DNA from: Gammaproteobacteria bacterium
Lineage (GTDB): Bacteria; Pseudomonadota; Gammaproteobacteria; UBA11654
Length of the DNA: 11,428 nt
Direction: 5' to 3'
Assembly: GCA_018672815.1 (NCBI GenBank)
Contig: JABHDX010000165.1
Coordinates: 1 to 11,428 of the forward strand
Translations under genes and position numbers: made by a program
Shown here: positions 1 to 7,270 of the stretch, piece after piece
Layout of the letters: each line of letters begins with the position of its first letter
How positions within the stretch are numbered: the first letter of the stretch is position 1
The notes under the pieces: generated by a model
What the model was told of the DNA's origin: nothing
Database searches by the model: none
The model's input: only the letters and a program-made list of their open reading frames with translations

Positions 1-243
1 GTAAAGCGTTATAAAGAGAGAAATAAGTAATAATTTATCAGCTGTTGGATCTAATATAGCACCCAACTCAGATCTCCAATTATTTCTTTTGGCTAGAAAA
101 CCATCCAAATAATCAGATAACCCTGCTACTGCTATTAAAAATAAAGACAAAAGATAATCCTCATTCCACAGCAGGTAAACTATTGGAATAATAAGCACAA
201 TGCGAACTATGCAAATAAAATTAGGAATAAAAGAAAGCGTCAA
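1..243 (-). CDS. CDP-alcohol phosphatidyltransferase, PgsA-like (partial, N-terminal 81 codons)
   Basis: Membrane enzyme family that moves a phosphatidyl group from a CDP-lipid to an alcohol; PgsA itself makes phosphatidylglycerol phosphate from CDP-diacylglycerol and glycerol-3-phosphate. Only the first 81 codons are in the window; the gene runs off the left edge. Visible are a hydrophobic N-terminus, with an N-terminal segment (NFICIVRIVLIIP) resembling that of E. coli PgsA, and the family signature D44-x2-D47-G48-x2-A51-K52-x8-G61-x3-D65-x3-D69. All four metal-binding aspartates are present, but the usual Arg of the 'AR' pair is Lys52. The start is TTG at 243-241: the upstream ATG in this frame is cut off by TAA, and a GGAG lies 6 bases before the TTG. 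It is divergent from purM. Family assignment is secure; whether it is PgsA proper or a paralogue (many gammaproteobacteria carry a second such gene) cannot be told from this fragment. Confidence 0.87.
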   Translation of the reverse strand, partial: MTLSFIPNFICIVRIVLIIPIVYLLWNEDYLLSLFLIAVAGLSDYLDGFLAKRNNWRSELGAILDPTADKLLLISLFITLY

Positions 244-357
244 TTAATTCTCCATATTAATAGAATACAAAAGGTAAAAGAATAAATAATTTCTTGATGT
301 TAATATACAATTTGAAGAAATTATATCCTAAAAAATAGAAATCAATTTAATTGAATT
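244..357. promoter_or_regulatory. Divergent intergenic region (PgsA-like / purM), probable promoters
   Basis: This 114-base very AT-rich gap lies between two divergent genes and so should hold promoters for both. For purM the best -10 candidate is TACAAT at 306-311 (one mismatch to TATAAT), with no good -35 at the right distance; a TTGATG at 294-299 is too close to pair with it. A short inverted repeat (342-354, six-base arms around one T) sits just before the purM start. I see no PurR-type operator or riboswitch fold. Promoter presence is inferred from gene order; the boxes are weak in such AT-rich DNA. Confidence 0.35.
250..253 (-). promoter_or_regulatory. Ribosome binding site fixing the TTG start of the PgsA-like gene
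   Basis: On the minus strand GGAG is followed by six bases and then TTG. The only nearby ATG in the same frame is followed two codons later by TAA, so TTG is the first usable start. Confidence 0.6.
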
Positions 358-1398
358 TTGACAAAAGAAATTAACAATAAAAATCTTACTTATGCTGACT
401 CAGGAGTTGATATAGACTCTGCAAATAATCTAATTGAAAAAATAAAGCCCTCTATAAAAGAAACTCTCAACCCAAACGTTCTATCAAACATTGGTGGTTT
501 TGGAGCTTTATATGAATTAAATGCATCACATTATAAAAGACCCATACTGGTCTCAGGTACAGATGGTGTTGGTACTAAGGTAATGCTTGCTAAAGAGTAT
601 GAAAAACTTGATTTAATAGGTATAGATTTAGTAGCAATGTGTGTTAATGATGTTATCACTCTAGGCGCCAAACCATTGTTCTTTCTCGATTATTATGCAA
701 CCTCCAAACTTGATATTAATTCAGCAACTGAAGTCATTAATGGAATTGCTGATGGGTGTAAAAAATCTAACATGGCTCTTATCGGTGGAGAAACTGCAGA
801 AATGCCAGGTGTTTATAGGGAAGGTGATTTTGATCTAGCTGGTTTTTGTGTGGGCGTTGTGGACCATGACAACATCATTGATGGAAGAAAAATAAAAGAC
901 GGTGACATCATCATAGGCATTGCCTCGTCAGGACCTCATTCTAATGGTTACTCACTTATCAGAAAAATTATAGAATTAAATACTATCAATGAAGAGGAAA
1001 TGCTGGGTGAAGTAAAACTCAAAGATGCAATTATTGCACCTACTACTATCTATGTTGAAGCTATACTTAATTTAACTGAATCTCATGTTATAAAAGGAAT
1101 TGCACATATCACTGGTGGAGGATTTAAAGAAAATATTGTTCGTATTTTAAATAAAAATTCTAATGCAATTATTGATAAATCTTCTTGGGAAAGACCGCCT
1201 ATATTTGATTGGCTTCAAGAAAAAGGCAATATAAAAGACGATGAAATGCTCAAAACCTTTAACTGTGGAATAGGAATGGCAATCGTTATAGAGCATGACG
1301 ATCAAGATATGATCATAAATAAATTATCTTCCTTAGGACATAAATCCTATGTTATTGGAAAAATCACAGCGGGTAACCAAACTGTAGATATAGAATAA
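358..1398 (+). CDS. purM: Phosphoribosylformylglycinamidine cyclo-ligase (AIR synthetase)
   Basis: Cytosolic enzyme of de novo purine synthesis that closes FGAM to aminoimidazole ribonucleotide using ATP. The 346-residue product matches the usual length (E. coli 345) and aligns end to end from memory. Visible motifs are SGTDGVGTK (66-74, nucleotide/phosphate binding), DLVAMCVND (90-98), GGETAEMPG (143-151), SSGPHSNGYSL (190-200), ITGGGF (251-256) and FNCGIGM (301-307), so both the PurM N-terminal and C-terminal AIRS domains are intact. The start is the TTG at 358; a TGA lies at 352-354 in the same frame, leaving only this TTG or an ATT one codon earlier, and no ATG gives a full-length protein. 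There is no clear Shine-Dalgarno. purN follows after 6 bases and is surely co-transcribed. Confidence 0.97.
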   Translation: MTKEINNKNLTYADSGVDIDSANNLIEKIKPSIKETLNPNVLSNIGGFGALYELNASHYKRPILVSGTDGVGTKVMLAKEYEKLDLIGIDLVAMCVNDVITLGAKPLFFLDYYATSKLDINSATEVINGIADGCKKSNMALIGGETAEMPGVYREGDFDLAGFCVGVVDHDNIIDGRKIKDGDIIIGIASSGPHSNGYSLIRKIIELNTINEEEMLGEVKLKDAIIAPTTIYVEAILNLTESHVIKGIAHITGGGFKENIVRILNKNSNAIIDKSSWERPPIFDWLQEKGNIKDDEMLKTFNCGIGMAIVIEHDDQDMIINKLSSLGHKSYVIGKITAGNQTVDIE

Positions 1399-1404
1399 TA
1401 TTCA

Positions 1405-2046
1405 ATGATCAAAGCAGTTTGTCTAATATCTGGAAAAGGAACAAACCTGGAAGCCATTCTTAAGCATATTGATAAAAATAACCTTAACCTAAATATAAGT
1501 TCTGTTATTTCTGATAACCCAAAAGCAAAAGGACTCAGTATTGCTGAAAATTATAATATCGACACTCATGTCATTGATTTTCAAAAATATAAAATTAAAA
1601 AAGATTTTGATGATCAGCTAGAAATATATATCAATAATATAAATCCCGACATTGTGTTCCTCTCAGGGTATATGCGTATCCTATCAACAAATTTTTGCAG
1701 TTGTTATTTGGGAAAGATAATTAATATACACCCTTCTCTTTTACCTAAGTTTAAAGGACTTAATACCTATCAACGCGCATTATCAAAAAATGAAACCTAC
1801 CATGGTAGCAGTGTTCATTTAGTTGTAAATGAGATAGATTCAGGCGCAATAATTATACAATTTAGGACCAGAATTAAACCTAATGACACTGTGCTATCTC
1901 TCACAAAAAGAGTTAAAAAAGGTGAAGATATGATTTTTCCAATGGCAATTAGTTACTTAGCTAATAAAGACTTGAAGATTATAGATCAAGAACCTTTTTT
2001 ATTTGGAAAAAAACTTACAAATCCTATTATTATTGAAGATTTTTAA
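1405..2046 (+). CDS. purN: Phosphoribosylglycinamide formyltransferase (GAR transformylase)
   Basis: Transfers a formyl group from 10-formyl-tetrahydrofolate to GAR in purine synthesis, two steps before PurM. The 213-residue protein has the family's usual length (E. coli 212). It shows the phosphate-binding loop SGKGTNL (9-15), the folate-site segment GYMRIL (88-93), and the catalytic triad Asn107 and His109 (in NIHPSLLPK) with Asp145 (in EIDSG), all at the spacing of E. coli N106/H108/D144. The C-terminus is K/I-rich but collinear with the family. The ATG lies 6 bases after the purM stop with no clear Shine-Dalgarno, suggesting re-initiation or coupling. Its stop overlaps the dcd stop on the other strand. 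Confidence 0.96.
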   Translation: MIKAVCLISGKGTNLEAILKHIDKNNLNLNISSVISDNPKAKGLSIAENYNIDTHVIDFQKYKIKKDFDDQLEIYINNINPDIVFLSGYMRILSTNFCSCYLGKIINIHPSLLPKFKGLNTYQRALSKNETYHGSSVHLVVNEIDSGAIIIQFRTRIKPNDTVLSLTKRVKKGEDMIFPMAISYLANKDLKIIDQEPFLFGKKLTNPIIIEDF

Positions 2047-2609
2047 GCTGTAGGTAGTGTAACACCAGTTTGTCCTTGATATTTTCCTTCTCGATCTTTA
2101 TACGATTCATCGCAATCTTGATCTGACTCAAAAAAGATCATTTGTGCAACACCTTCATTTGCGTATATTTTCGCAGGTAAAGGAGTTGTATTAGAAAACT
2201 CTAGAGTTACATGACCTTCCCACTCAGGTTCTAATGGAGTAACATTAACAATAATTCCACATCGTGCATAAGTTGACTTACCTACACAAATAGTTAAAAC
2301 ATTTCTTGGGATTTTAAAATACTCTATGGTTCTTGCAAGAGCAAATGAGTTGGGAGGAATAATGCAAACATCAGAATTAAAATCCACGAAACTAGATTCA
2401 TCGAATTGTTTAGGGTCCACAATAGCTGAATGTATGTTTGTAAAAACTTTGAATTCATTAGAGCAACGAACATCATATCCAAAGCTAGAAGTACCGAATG
2501 AAATAATTCTTTCTTGTTTGTTTGTTCTTACTTGATTACCCACAAAAGGATCAATCATGCCATGATTATTGGCCATTTCTTTAATCCATTTATCTGATTT
2601 AATCGTCAT
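2043..2609 (-). CDS. dcd: dCTP deaminase
   Basis: Deaminates dCTP to dUTP, feeding dTMP synthesis through dUTPase. The 188-residue protein is very close to the Pseudomonas-type Dcd, including the stretch [18 protein letters not shown] and the C-terminal [11 protein letters not shown] that closes over the nucleotide. Visible are GKSTYARCG (110-118, with Ser112 and Arg116 matching E. coli S111/R115) and the catalytic Glu137 in VTLEFSN. It has the GVAQM segment typical of the trimeric dUTPase fold (153-157). The ATG at 2609-2607 gives the standard N-terminus (TIKSDKWI); no strong ribosome site precedes it. It is transcribed alone, away from the RND exporter and into purN, sharing the bases TTAA at the two stops. 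Confidence 0.97.
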   Translation of the reverse strand: MTIKSDKWIKEMANNHGMIDPFVGNQVRTNKQERIISFGTSSFGYDVRCSNEFKVFTNIHSAIVDPKQFDESSFVDFNSDVCIIPPNSFALARTIEYFKIPRNVLTICVGKSTYARCGIIVNVTPLEPEWEGHVTLEFSNTTPLPAKIYANEGVAQMIFFESDQDCDESYKDREGKYQGQTGVTLPTA

Positions 2610-2745
2610 TTATAACTTATTACTAGCTAGAAATATTATATTTTTCTGTTTAAAGAAGTATGATGCACTAAAATTATAGCTCACACTAGAATTTAATTTA
2701 TGTTTTGAATTATAGTTTATATCTAACTGATATGGATCATTATTG
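2610..2745. promoter_or_regulatory. Divergent promoter region between dcd and the RND-metG operon
   Basis: 136 bases between divergent genes. On the minus strand there are two perfect TATAAT boxes, at 2640-2635 and 2678-2673; the first would place a dcd transcript start about 20 bases before its ATG. On the plus strand TATAGT at 2711-2716 is a one-mismatch -10 for the operon. No convincing -35 pairs with any of them. An eight-base palindrome CTAGCTAG (2623-2630) falls near the predicted dcd transcript start. The assignment rests on gene order plus these boxes. Confidence 0.4.
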
Positions 2746-5247
2746 ATGATGAATGAATTACTAAAAAAATTAGTTACATTTCCAAAACTTATAATATTGT
2801 TACTATTGCTTGTTTTTGGAGTGTTTTTAAATTGGGTTGATGATTTTCAACTTGATGCCTCTTCAGATACTCTATTATTAGAAGGTGATGAAGATTTAAG
2901 GTATTACAAGAACATTAAAGCCCGTTATGGTGATGATGAATTTCTAGTAGTAACTTTTCAACCTTATGCCGATCTTTTCGACCCAATTACAATCAATAGT
3001 TTAGCTGACCTCAGAAATGAATTAGAAAGATTGGATTCAATAGATTCAGTAGTATCAATACTGGATGTTCCACTAATCAAGTCTCCACCCATGAGTCTTT
3101 CAGAACTTGAAGAAAAAACCCCCAGTTACTTAAGTCCAGAAACAGACAAAAAATTAGCCCAAGATGAATTACTCAATAGCACTTTATACAAGAATCTTAT
3201 CATTAGTAATGATGGGAGAACAACAGCGTTATTACTGAATCTGGTGATTAACGAATCTTTAAATTTATTAGTCAATCAAAGAGACGAACTAAGAGAAAAA
3301 AGATTAACTCAGACATTAAAAAATAATGAAAAGCTTGAACTCGAAAGACTTTCTGATGAGATTAAAAGTTTGAGAGCATCCTATAGAACTGAAAATGCTC
3401 TAATGATAAAAAACATAAGAGATGTATTAAATAGATATCAAGATAATGGCAAGATTTTTCTCGGTGGCGTCCCAATGATCACTGTTGATATGATTGATTT
3501 CATACAAAATGATATAGAAGTTTTTGGCACCTCTCTTTTATTGTTCTTATTTATCTCATTATTACTGATTTTCAAAAACCCAAGATGGATGTTTATTTCA
3601 ATGGCATGTTGTGTGCTTGGGCTAGTGGTAATGACTGGATTTCTCGGTATAGTTGGATGGCCAGTGACAGTTGTTTCAGCAAACTTTATAGCTCTCTTAT
3701 TAATCTTTAGTTTATCAATATCGGTTCATCTCACAGTTAGATATATAGAATTAAATGAATTACACCCAAATCAATCTCAAGTTTGGTTGGTGCAACAAAC
3801 ATTAATTGATAAATGGGAACCTTGTCTTTATACCACCATCACTACTATGGTTGGCTTTGCCTCTCTATTAGTGGCTGGATTAAAACCTGTCATTGATTTT
3901 GGTTGGATGATGTTAATTAGCATGGGAGCAATTTTTATTATGGTTTTTCTTTTGTTTCCTTCAATTTTAGTACAACTTAAAAAACTCAATTCAAAGAAAA
4001 AAAAGGATTTAACATTAAGTATCACCAATAGTTTATCTAATTTAGTCTTAACAAAACCCAAATCCACATTTTCAACCTTTTTGATCATGGCTATTTTAAG
4101 TGGGATTGGTATTTCTAGCCTTACAGCTGAAAACCAATTTATAAAAGCGTTTAAAGAGAATACTGAAATTTATCAAGGTTTAAGTGTTATAGATAGAGAA
4201 CTGGGTGGTACAACTCCATTAGATATTATCATTGAAGCTGACCCCAGTTATTTTGAAGAAAAATTAAATTCTATTGAGGAGGATGATTTTTTTGATGATG
4301 AATTTTTTGAAGAAGACTTCTCCGAAGAAGAAACAATGGAATACGATATTGGTGCAGACAGCTATTGGTATAACTCTTTTCGATTAAAGACCATAGATTC
4401 AGTTCATGAATACTTAGAATCATTAGATGAAGCAGGGAAAGTCGTTTCAATTTCCACCACAATGGATGTCTTAAAGAGTCTAAATGATGATCAAGAGATT
4501 GACACCTTCTTTCTTTCACTTCTCTATAAAAAAGTTCCTCAAGATGTCAAGGAAGCCTTATTTGATCCCTATATATCAGAAGATGGTAATCAACTTAGAA
4601 TCTCATTTAGAGTTTTTGAATCTTATCCCAATCTTAAACGCAATGAGTTAATCAAAAAAATAAAGAAAGACTTAGTTGAAGTCATAGGTTTAAAAGAATC
4701 CCAAGTGAAGCTTACCGGCATGTTGGTACTCTATAATAATGTTCTAGAAAGCTTAATTCGCTCGCAAATTCTAACCATTGGTGTTGTATTTTTAGCGATC
4801 TTGACCATGTTCTTATTTCTATTCAGATCTTTAAAGTTTGCTTTTGTAGCGATCATTCCTAGCATTCTAGCATCAGCCTCAGTTCTCGGTTTAATGGGTT
4901 GGCTAAGTATACCACTTGATATTATGACAATTACTATTGCAGCTATTTGTATTGGAATTGGAGTGGACCATTCTATTCATTATATTCATCGTTTCAGAGA
5001 GGAAATAAAATTAGGATGTTCTGCAAAAATGGCAGTTAAGAATTCTCATGCAAGTATCGGTAAAGCTATTTACTATACTTCTATAATCATCATAATAGGT
5101 TTTTCTATATTATCACTTTCAAATTTTGTACCGACAATCTACTTTGGGACTTTTACAGCATTTGCAATGCTCATTGCATTAATAGCAAACCTCACATTAT
5201 TGCCACTACTACTTATTAATATAAATTCTGATCATAATAATGAATAA
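2746..5247 (+). CDS. RND superfamily exporter, MMPL/HAE3-like
   Basis: Inner-membrane transporter of the RND superfamily, probably proton-driven; the substrate is unknown, and lipids or hydrophobic compounds are typical for this branch. The 833-residue protein has the duplicated RND layout: TM1 (13-30), a periplasmic loop (31-257), five more membrane segments to about 409, then TM7 (440-458), a second loop (459-673) and TM8-TM12 (674-822). TM10 carries GVDHSIHYIHRF with Asp741, the expected proton-relay position; TM4 has SISVHLTVRY and no Asp. The first loop contains a charged probable coiled coil (about 177-215), the second an acidic run (510-532). ATG 2746 is chosen because GGA at 2734-2736 lies 9 bases upstream; TTG 2743 or ATG 2749 are possible. 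No membrane-fusion or outer-membrane partner is adjacent, which is usual for HAE3-type exporters. It overlaps metG by 8 bases. Confidence 0.88.
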   Translation: MMNELLKKLVTFPKLIILLLLLVFGVFLNWVDDFQLDASSDTLLLEGDEDLRYYKNIKARYGDDEFLVVTFQPYADLFDPITINSLADLRNELERLDSIDSVVSILDVPLIKSPPMSLSELEEKTPSYLSPETDKKLAQDELLNSTLYKNLIISNDGRTTALLLNLVINESLNLLVNQRDELREKRLTQTLKNNEKLELERLSDEIKSLRASYRTENALMIKNIRDVLNRYQDNGKIFLGGVPMITVDMIDFIQNDIEVFGTSLLLFLFISLLLIFKNPRWMFISMACCVLGLVVMTGFLGIVGWPVTVVSANFIALLLIFSLSISVHLTVRYIELNELHPNQSQVWLVQQTLIDKWEPCLYTTITTMVGFASLLVAGLKPVIDFGWMMLISMGAIFIMVFLLFPSILVQLKKLNSKKKKDLTLSITNSLSNLVLTKPKSTFSTFLIMAILSGIGISSLTAENQFIKAFKENTEIYQGLSVIDRELGGTTPLDIIIEADPSYFEEKLNSIEEDDFFDDEFFEEDFSEEETMEYDIGADSYWYNSFRLKTIDSVHEYLESLDEAGKVVSISTTMDVLKSLNDDQEIDTFFLSLLYKKVPQDVKEALFDPYISEDGNQLRISFRVFESYPNLKRNELIKKIKKDLVEVIGLKESQVKLTGMLVLYNNVLESLIRSQILTIGVVFLAILTMFLFLFRSLKFAFVAIIPSILASASVLGLMGWLSIPLDIMTITIAAICIGIGVDHSIHYIHRFREEIKLGCSAKMAVKNSHASIGKAIYYTSIIIIIGFSILSLSNFVPTIYFGTFTAFAMLIALIANLTLLPLLLININSDHNNE

Positions 5248-6907
5248 TGATTACATGACATCGACTGGCGAATTAAATAAAAAGATATTGGTCACTAATG
5301 CATTGCCATATGCGAATGGATCAGTACATATTGGACATCTAGTAGGTTACATTCAAGCTGACATTTGGGTTCGTTTTCAAAAAATGAAGGAAAAGGATTG
5401 CCTCTACCTATGTGCAAGCGATTCTCATGGAACACCAATAATGTTGAGTGCCGAAAGCATTGGTCTTGAACCCGAAGCATTAGCTGAGCAATATACCAAA
5501 GAACACGCTAAAGATTTTCACGATTTTTTAATTGAATTTGATAATTATCATTCTACGCATACATCCGAAAATGAAATACTAGTTGGTGAAATATTCAATG
5601 AATTAAATAAATCTGGGTACATTGAAAAGAAAATAATCGAACAAGCGTACGATAAAACACAAGAAATATTTCTACCAGATAGGTATGTTAAAGGAACATG
5701 TCCACAATGTTCAACTGACGATCAATATGGAGATAACTGTGAAAAATGTGGTGCTACCTATAAGCCTACAGATCTCATTAACCCAATATCAGTGTTATCA
5801 GGTAAAACTCCAATTCTGAAGAAATCAGAACACTATTTTATGAAACTAAGTCACTTTGAGGACATGCTAAAGAAATGGATTCCAACAATAGATATGAATG
5901 ATTCAGTTAAAGAAAAACTCAATGAGTGGTTCTCTATGGGCCTTAAAGATTGGGATATTTCAAGAGATCATCCTTATTTTGGTTTTAAAATCCCAGGAGA
6001 AAATAAAAAATATTTCTATGTTTGGTTGGATGCACCTATTGGATATTTAGCCTCTTTAAAAAATCTCGCATCAAAAAGTAATGTCATCTATGAAGACTAC
6101 TTTTCTGAAAATTCTGATTGTCATCTTGTTCATTTTATCGGCAAAGATATTATCTATTTTCATACTTTATTTTGGCCTGCAGTTCTTGAAGGAGCTGGAC
6201 TTAAGAAACCCAATGCCATCTTCGTCAATGGCTTTCTTACTGTCAATGGTAAAAAAATGTCGAAATCTCGAGGTACTTTTATAAAAGCGAGAACTTATCT
6301 TAATCACTCAAACCCAGAGTACTTAAGATATTACTACGCTTATAAAACCAACTCAAAAATAGATGACTTTGATTTTGATACGGTTGATTTTGAAAATAGA
6401 GTGAATGCAGATTTAGTTGGAAAATGGATAAATATTGCCAGTCGATCTGCTAAATTCATTAATCAATATTTCAAAAATAAAACTTCTCAGTCAATTGATA
6501 ACCCAGAATTAATTAAAATTTTTCAAGATCAATCTGATGACATTGGTTTGCTTTATGAAAAAAGAGAATTTGGACAAGCCATGAGAAAAATTATGTTGCT
6601 TGCTGATCAAGCAAATCAATACTTAGAAAAGGAAAAACCTTGGATACTTATTAAAGATGAAATAAACTATGAAAGAGTGCATGCTATTTGCACAACAGCT
6701 ATCAACCTTTTTTTAATCATTACTATATATTTGAAACCAGTAGTCCCCAATATAGCTAAGGAAGCTGAAAAATTTTTAAATCTAAATTTCCAAAACTGGA
6801 ATGACATAAATAAAACCATAATAAATCACAACATTAATGACTATCCAGCCTTATTAACTCGTATTAAAAAAGAAGATATTGAATCAATAATTAATAACTC
6901 TAAGTAA
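5240..6907 (+). CDS. metG: Methionyl-tRNA synthetase, catalytic and anticodon-binding part (lacks the fused C-terminal tRNA-binding domain)
   Basis: Charges tRNA-Met with methionine in the cytosol. The protein shows a Rossmann catalytic domain with ALPYANGS (21-28) and HIGH (30-33), a zinc knuckle with Cys154/Cys157 and Cys167/Cys170, WLDAPIGY (262-269), KMSKS (339-343), and a helical anticodon-binding domain with Asn398, Arg402 and Trp468, spaced as E. coli N391/R395/W461. It stops at residue 555, just after the anticodon domain, whereas E. coli MetG (677) continues through a linker into a tRNA-binding domain; that domain is the next gene, in the same frame. ATG 5240 overlaps the exporter gene by 8 bases; ATG 5255 (550 residues) gives an N-terminus closer to E. 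coli and is equally possible, as neither has a clear Shine-Dalgarno. Confidence 0.96.
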   Translation: MNNDYMTSTGELNKKILVTNALPYANGSVHIGHLVGYIQADIWVRFQKMKEKDCLYLCASDSHGTPIMLSAESIGLEPEALAEQYTKEHAKDFHDFLIEFDNYHSTHTSENEILVGEIFNELNKSGYIEKKIIEQAYDKTQEIFLPDRYVKGTCPQCSTDDQYGDNCEKCGATYKPTDLINPISVLSGKTPILKKSEHYFMKLSHFEDMLKKWIPTIDMNDSVKEKLNEWFSMGLKDWDISRDHPYFGFKIPGENKKYFYVWLDAPIGYLASLKNLASKSNVIYEDYFSENSDCHLVHFIGKDIIYFHTLFWPAVLEGAGLKKPNAIFVNGFLTVNGKKMSKSRGTFIKARTYLNHSNPEYLRYYYAYKTNSKIDDFDFDTVDFENRVNADLVGKWINIASRSAKFINQYFKNKTSQSIDNPELIKIFQDQSDDIGLLYEKREFGQAMRKIMLLADQANQYLEKEKPWILIKDEINYERVHAICTTAINLFLIITIYLKPVVPNIAKEAEKFLNLNFQNWNDINKTIINHNINDYPALLTRIKKEDIESIINNSK

Positions 6908-6917
6908 AAAAATAAAT

Positions 6918-6921
6918 GGAG
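6918..6921 (+). promoter_or_regulatory. Shine-Dalgarno of the separate tRNA-binding-domain gene
   Basis: GGAG followed by 7 bases and ATG at 6929. It is one of the clearest ribosome sites in the window and favours ATG 6929 over ATG 6923, which would be only one base away. It supports independent translation after the metG TAA. Confidence 0.65.
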
Positions 6922-6928
6922 AATGATA

Positions 6929-7252
6929 ATGATAAATTTTGATGAATTTATGAAAGTAGATCTCAGAGTAGCTAAAGTAACTAATGCTGAGGACATTCCA
7001 GAAGCAGATAAATTAATAAAAGTAACAGTAGATTTGGGTGACGAAGAAAGAACGATTTTTGCAGGTATAAAAGGATTCTACTCTCCTGAAGAATTGATAG
7101 GTAAAAATATCGTTGTAGTGGCTAATTTGGAACCAAGGAAAATGAGATTTGGTGTTTCTGAAGGCATGCTTTTGGCAGCAGGAGATGATAATGAGGGTGT
7201 TTTTCTTGTATCGCCTGATGATGGTTCTTCAGCAGGACAAAGAGTGAGGTAA
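6929..7252 (+). CDS. Methionyl-tRNA synthetase beta subunit-like tRNA-binding domain protein
   Basis: A 107-residue free-standing tRNA-binding (OB-fold) domain that matches the C-terminal domain of E. coli MetG almost end to end: [13 protein letters not shown] at the N-terminus, FAGIKG (45-50), and the hallmark [19 protein letters not shown] (66-84) that contacts RNA. In E. coli MetG this domain dimerises and adds general tRNA affinity. It lies 21 bases after metG in the same reading frame, separated only by one TAA and a short spacer, and has its own GGAG Shine-Dalgarno. The most likely role is a trans-acting beta subunit of MetG, as with the split enzyme of Aquifex. A CsaA-like free RNA-binding role is less likely because sequence and position both point to MetG. 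A nonsense mutation or sequencing error in a fused gene is the other reading. Confidence 0.9.
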   Translation: MINFDEFMKVDLRVAKVTNAEDIPEADKLIKVTVDLGDEERTIFAGIKGFYSPEELIGKNIVVVANLEPRKMRFGVSEGMLLAAGDDNEGVFLVSPDDGSSAGQRVR

Positions 7253-7270
7253 ATTTCTCTTTTTATCGCG

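Noticed and set aside
342..354. Inverted repeat before purM as an operator
   Set aside because: Six-base arms made mostly of A and T are expected by chance in such DNA, and it does not resemble the PurR box.
2040..2065. Possible terminator hairpin at the purN/dcd junction (GTGTAACAC)
   Set aside because: The arms are only four bases with a one-base centre, it lies inside the dcd coding region, and no T run follows.
2326..2535. Plus-strand open frame within dcd
   Set aside because: It is antisense to a highly conserved dCTP deaminase and its translation has no family features.
2671..2716. Repeated AATTATAG in the dcd/exporter gap as a regulator site
   Set aside because: Only two copies of an AT-rich octamer, more easily explained as overlapping -10-like sequences.
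4271..4519. Minus-strand open frame opposite the acidic loop of the RND exporter
   Set aside because: It arises from the codon make-up of the acidic segment on the other strand, has no ribosome site, and its product looks like no family; the exporter frame is continuous and convincing.
6905..6931. Programmed stop-codon readthrough or selenocysteine at the metG stop
   Set aside because: The codon is TAA followed by A, an efficient stop context, not TGA; there is no obvious downstream hairpin, and a clear Shine-Dalgarno plus ATG follows at once, so separate translation is simpler.
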